From Vitellaria paradoxa (lineage: Eukaryota > Streptophyta > Magnoliopsida > Ericales > Sapotaceae), in assembly GCA_019916065.1 (NCBI GenBank), contig CM034234.1, positions 1,374,963-1,438,962 on the forward strand: DNA of 64,000 bases, read 5' to 3'. Below the pieces are notes generated by a model, which was given only the letters and a program-made list of their open reading frames with translations, did not search any database and had not been told where the DNA came from. A program made the position numbers and the translations under genes. Positions 60,530-64,000 of this stretch are shown one piece after another (positions within the stretch are counted from its first letter, which is position 1; every line of letters begins with the position of its first letter).

Positions 60530-61520
60530 ATTAGCTTTTTTTCATTTTTCTTCTTTTATTTTTTCTTACATGAATTCATATTTTAGTGTTACGTAATTTA
60601 TTTTTTAGTAATATTATTTTAAAAAAAAATCAAATGATATTATAACATAAAAGTTTACAAAAAATAATAGTAAAATTATACGGCAATGGTAATATAATGT
60701 TAATTCGTTTTGTAATATAATTAACAATATAATATTAAAAACTAATGGAGGTGTTTAATAATTAATTACAAAAGATGAAAAATTTTGAGTTAGGTGTTTT
60801 GCTTTCATTGTCTATTTATTAGCTTTTTCTCCATTTTTCTTCTTTTATTTTTTTCTTACATTAATCCATATTTTAGCGATATGTAAATAATAAAATAAGA
60901 AAAAATAGCAAAGTATTAATGTTTTAAAATTTTTTGGATAAACATTTTTCATTAAAAATTTATATTTTTTATTGATTGTTTTGGTGAGTTTATGTATAAA
61001 TATAATGATATAATATTAAAAATTAATGAAGGTGTTTAATAATTAATTACAAAAAATGAAAGGATTTGAGTTGGGTGTTTTGCTTTCATTGCCCATTTAT
61101 TAGCTTTTTCCATTTTTTCTTTTTTTATTTCTTCCATTAATCCATATTTTAGCGATATATAATTTATTTTTAAGTAATATTATTTTAAAAATGAATCAAA
61201 TGATATTATAACATAAAAGTTTACCAAAAATAATATTAAAATTACATGACAATAGTAATATAATTAAAAAATATTGGATTTATTATTTTAATAAAATAAC
61301 AAAACAAGAAAAAAAAGCAAAGCGTTAATGTTTTATAATTTTTTGGATAATTATTTTTCATTAAAAAATTATATTTTTTTATTGTTTGTTTTATAATATA
61401 AGTCTACACACTGGTGAATTTATGTATAAATATATATAATGACATAATATTGAAAATTAATGGAGGTGTTTAACAATTAATGATAATAATTACAAATGAT
61501 GAAAGGTCTTAGTTGGGATT
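60530..61520. repeat. Degenerate tandem repeat of about 280 bp
   Basis: GAGGTGTTTAATAATTAATT recurs near 60749, 61029 and (changed) 61463. Each copy is followed by a GATGAAA..GAGTT..GTGTTTTGCTTTCATT block and TTATTAGCTTTTTCTCCATT-like text; the last copy is cut short. The first partial copy begins near 60530. Confidence 0.8.
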
Positions 61521-61613
61521 TTAGATAAAGAGACATAAATGAATTTATTTGAAAAGAAAAATATATTATAATTCAAAAAAGTTTTACAAGTATTGGAATT
61601 TTTATATAGTTAT

Positions 61614-61876
61614 ATTATTATTATTATTATTATTATAGTAAAGATAGATGATATTAGTGGAAGCATATATGTTGACAATATATTTGTTGTGGAAGAAATA
61701 GAAGAAGCGTGGAAAAATGGCTGTCCAGAAGCTTGGACGGGGCCCCCTGAAAAGTTAAATATAATAATGTCCATATGTTCTTCGCCTTACAGGAAGTTAC
61801 TACAGCCTGTCTCCATCCCAAAAATGTACTTGACAGCTCTATAATTATGTTAAAATAATAATAATAATAATAATAA
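61614..61876. repeat. (TTA)n and (ATA)n microsatellites flanking a low-AT island
   Basis: (TTA)7-like at 61615-61636 and (AATA)-like at 61855-61877 are complementary, so the segment between could form a large hairpin base. The island carries short ORFs on both strands (for example 61593-61844 plus) without recognisable domains. Confidence 0.6.
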
Positions 61877-62029
61877 ATATGTATATTTATTTTATATTTA
61901 TTAGGCAAGTCCAAATATTTTTCAATAAATTAAAAATTGGCTCTCATTTTTCAAATGTTATGACATAATTATTTAGACAAACAATACCACAAGAGTTGGA
62001 CCAAACAGTTATTGAATTGAGATAATTAA

Positions 62030-62319
62030 GGTCGTGTTTGGTTTATTTTTTATTTTTAATTTCTATTTTTTCATGTTGTATTTTTAAAAATAAGGAAAAC
62101 AATTCAAAATTTATTTAATCACTTATATTTTTAAAATTTGTTTTAGAAAACAAAAAATAAGTTTATACATAAAATGAAAAATAGTAAAAAATCATTTTGA
62201 GTATTTTTAATTCAAAATAAAAAAAAATCTCAAAAAAAGACAAATAGAATATTTTTTTAATTTAAAAATTTTTAAAACATAAAATATAAACAAAAATAAA
62301 AAAATAAACCAAATACACC
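62030..62319. mobile_element. Tourist-like MITE (TSD TAA)
   Basis: GGTCGTGTTTGGTTTATT at the left and AATAAACCAAATACACC at the right are inverted ends, with TAA on both sides (62027-62029; 62320-62322). The interior AAGTTTATACATAAAATGAAAA is the same family as the stretches at about 15040-15340 and 16830-17165 in the tandem duplication. Confidence 0.8.
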
Positions 62320-62324
62320 TAAAT

Positions 62325-63750
62325 GTTTGTTTGGACACTGGGTTTCAAGTTCAATTCCCACCAAGTGGTGAATCCCTGATCATGAACAAACGTCGATGGC
62401 ATAAATCGTAAATGTAAGCGAAATTAAGCGGGGAGTTCAAAAAAATAGACTAATGTCTTTTTACCCTTCTGTTTGGTTGTTTGTAAATGCCAATGGATTT
62501 TCTTTCTTTCGATTTCTGAATATGCACCGGGCTAGTTCTAGGGGGAGTCTAATGGTGGTTTTTCCAAAATATAAAAAAAAAAAAAGTATTTATTTATTTT
62601 TTGCCTTTTCATTATTTGGACTCTTTATAAATTGTAACCATATATCCTATTTTATATTATATTATTTTCTGAACTTATGTACATAATAAGTTGTAAATTC
62701 ATAAATCATTCATGGCTGTCAAAATAATTTTTTTTGTTCCATTCCTGCCATGAAAAGATTAGGAGAAAATAGTTAGAAGTTACGTAATTGATAAATGTGA
62801 TATATATATATATATAATTAATTGTGTGTTAGTCTTGCTTTGGTTTGTGAACAATCTAGCTAACTAAAAGAATATACCGATGATGAGGCAGCGTGACTTA
62901 CGCGAAGTTTGGAGACTAGTCAACTTCGTATCCATATCCATACCTACTCTTTCAAATGATATGCTTAAAAAATAACAATAATAAAAATATGGACAAATAC
63001 CTTGCATATGCATATATATATATATATATCACAAAATTGAAATTTTTATATATAGAGGGGTGGCAGAGATTATAACTCCTTTCATTGTCGAACAGAAAGC
63101 TTGTTCCAGAATAATTGGATTTAGAGCTTAAAATGCCATTGGCTGTGACCACTTCCAGACAGAGAGAGAGAGAGGGGGGGAGTGTGTGTGTGTACACATT
63201 CACGTATGTCAAACAAATTCTTACTTTCCAAACATAAAATATTAGGTTTACTTGCAGACGTAAATAAGTAATGCACACAAAAGCGGCAAAATGTCAGGCT
63301 TGGTGGGTTATTTTGTTATCAGTACTGTCGGGACTCGATAATTGAAGTATATAATTGCAATAAATAATAAATAAATAAAAGTTTTTATTTTTATTTTTTT
63401 TTTAATTTTGTGGGTGTGTGTGTGTTTGTTTGGATTATAGAGGGAGAAAAAGACCGAGTAGAAGGGCTGAAAGAGAACTCATCAAAGTCCAATGCAAGAG
63501 AAACATAAGATGGAGAAACTGAATCAAAAGACCAAAAGTCTGAATTTACATAATTAAGTACCAAACCCACTTGAATAATAGCTGAATGGACTTGTCAATA
63601 TGTAGAACAAAGAAAAGGAGAAAATTAACGGCCAAGACTATATATATATATATATATCTAAATGAATTTGCATTGCATACCCATACGGCGAGGCGAGCAC
63701 TATTCAGTACCCTTCGCTCTTCGTCCACACAAAAGGGCTGAGGAGATGAA
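62325..63750. other. Gene-poor spacer left of MIR390
   Basis: AT-rich with TA microsatellites (about 62801-62816, 63009-63028, 63640-63657), a GA/G/GT tract at 63160-63192 and a GT tract at about 63410-63426. The part from about 63440 leftward from the hairpin probably includes the 3' part of the miR390 primary transcript; its end is not visible. Confidence 0.5.
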
Positions 63751-63769
63751 AAAGAGTATGAAGAACCCA

Positions 63770-63790
63770 TGAAACTCAGGATGGATAGCG
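63770..63790 (-). ncRNA. miR390*: miR390* (3' arm)
   Basis: 21 nt beginning CGCTATCC and ending GAGTTTCA. It pairs with miR390 leaving 2-nt 3' overhangs at both ends of the duplex. Confidence 0.92.
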
Positions 63791-63833
63791 CCACAGTAAG
63801 TGCTCAGCCAATCGAAGCGAAGCGACCACCGAT

Positions 63834-63854
63834 GGTGCTATCCCTCCTGAGCTT
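63834..63854 (-). ncRNA. miR390: Mature miR390 (5' arm), position-19 variant
   Basis: 21 nt, 5'-A as required for AGO7, identical to the conserved miRNA at positions 1-18 and 20-21. A miR390 with ACC in place of GCC at the 3' end is, from memory, also annotated in some other plants. Confidence 0.93.
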
Positions 63855-63887
63855 TACAGATTCTTCCATACTTGCGTATATGTTGGC

Positions 63888-63918
63888 ACATATATATATA
63901 AATATACATATATATCAA

Positions 63919-63957
<39 letters not shown>
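63888..63957 (-). promoter_or_regulatory. Possible core promoter of MIR390 (TATA-rich and CT tract)
   Basis: Reading the minus strand towards the hairpin, a (CT)17 tract (63957-63924) is followed by TATATATGTATATTTATATA (about 63915-63890). A TATA-like sequence with a CT tract fits plant pol II MIR promoters, but it is very close to the hairpin and TA repeats are common here, so the true start may lie further right, outside the window. Confidence 0.3.
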
Positions 63958-63960
<3 letters not shown>

Positions 63961-64000
63961 GAAAAAGATGAAAGTGATGCATGAATGAATGGGGAGATAG

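Larger units (their letters stand above)
63755..63872 (-). ncRNA. MIR390: MIR390 microRNA precursor
   Basis: The minus strand folds into a 118-nt hairpin. The 5' arm has the 21-nt miR390 at 63854-63834, starting AAGCTCAGGAGGG and ending ATAGCACC; it differs from the canonical miRNA only at position 19 (A for G). The 3' arm has miR390* at 63790-63770 (CGCTATCCATCC then TGAGTTTCA), identical to the recalled Arabidopsis star. The duplex has 2-nt 3' overhangs, the characteristic G-A mismatch at position 11, and an A-C mismatch at 19. A lower stem (AGTATG/CATACT, AAGAA/TTCTT) of about 15 bp lies below the duplex, fitting base-to-loop dicing, and the loop between the arms is 43 nt. In plants miR390 loads AGO7, triggers TAS3 tasiRNAs and so restrains ARF2/3/4. 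It lies about 10.3 kb upstream of DTX44 on the same strand. Confidence 0.96.

Noticed and set aside
61593..61914. ORFs on both strands between (TTA)n and (AAT)n
   Set aside because: They read through microsatellites and show no known domain; recorded only as a low-AT island.
63769..63984. Plus-strand ORF of 71 codons
   Set aside because: It is the complement of the MIR390 hairpin followed by a GA repeat; the conserved signal is the minus-strand RNA.
1..64000. CRISPR arrays, operons, bacterial promoters, rRNA, tRNA
   Set aside because: None seen; the gene structures are those of a plant nuclear genome.

Overview
This window is nuclear DNA of a flowering plant, most likely a eudicot. The genes are typical angiosperm genes with introns, and the spacers are very AT-rich and crowded with LTR retrotransposons, MITEs and tRNA-derived retroposons. 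No bacterial, organellar or CRISPR-like feature was seen.

Layout, left to right: (1) 86-8481, minus strand: 5' part of a SIEL/INTS4-like ARM-repeat gene (4 exons visible, continuing off the left edge); its second intron holds a complete but decayed Ty3/gypsy element (1161-6763, TSD CATGT), which itself carries a SINE. (2) 12674-14729, plus: a two-exon MIF/D-DT-like gene of MDL3 type ending in SKL, a peroxisomal targeting signal. (3) about 15.0-18.7 kb: a 1.8-kb tandem duplication loaded with MITEs. (4) 20685-29465, plus: a second MIF-like gene (MDL1/MDL2 type) whose first intron is swollen to 8.1 kb by a deleted Ty1/copia element, whose LTR is split by a Tourist-like element. (5) 31096-31746, plus: PRA1 family B protein. 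(6) 35271-38085, plus: LRR receptor kinase of IMK2 type with degenerate catalytic motifs. (7) 39412-about 41696, plus: Abraxas/FAM175-type pseudo-MPN protein. (8) 42889-44034, plus: DREB2-type AP2/ERF factor with an odd AP2 insertion. (9) 45217-53477, minus: 13-exon DTX44-type plastid MATE transporter. (10) 53.5-63.7 kb: gene-poor repeats, including a 1.8-kb foldback element, retroposons and tandem repeats. (11) 63755-63872, minus: a MIR390 precursor hairpin with both miR390 and miR390* readable.

The most valuable hidden item is the MIR390 locus, which lies under a short irrelevant ORF. From memory of the Arabidopsis annotation, MIR390A (At2g38325), DTX44 (At2g38330), a DREB2-type factor (At2g38340) and PRA1.B4 (At2g38360) are neighbours there. 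The same four genes occur here in the same relative order, so this looks like a conserved ancestral block. The MDL and IMK2 genes recall other Arabidopsis segments (At5g01640/At5g01650; At3g51660/At3g51740), as expected if Arabidopsis lost different genes from duplicated copies of the same ancestral region.

The genes do not form one pathway. Themes present are small-RNA control of auxin response (miR390-AGO7-TAS3 in other plants), RNA processing/SHR movement (SIEL), MIF-like tautomerase-fold proteins in two compartments, membrane traffic (PRA1), receptor signalling (IMK2), stress transcription (DREB2) and plastid transport (DTX44).
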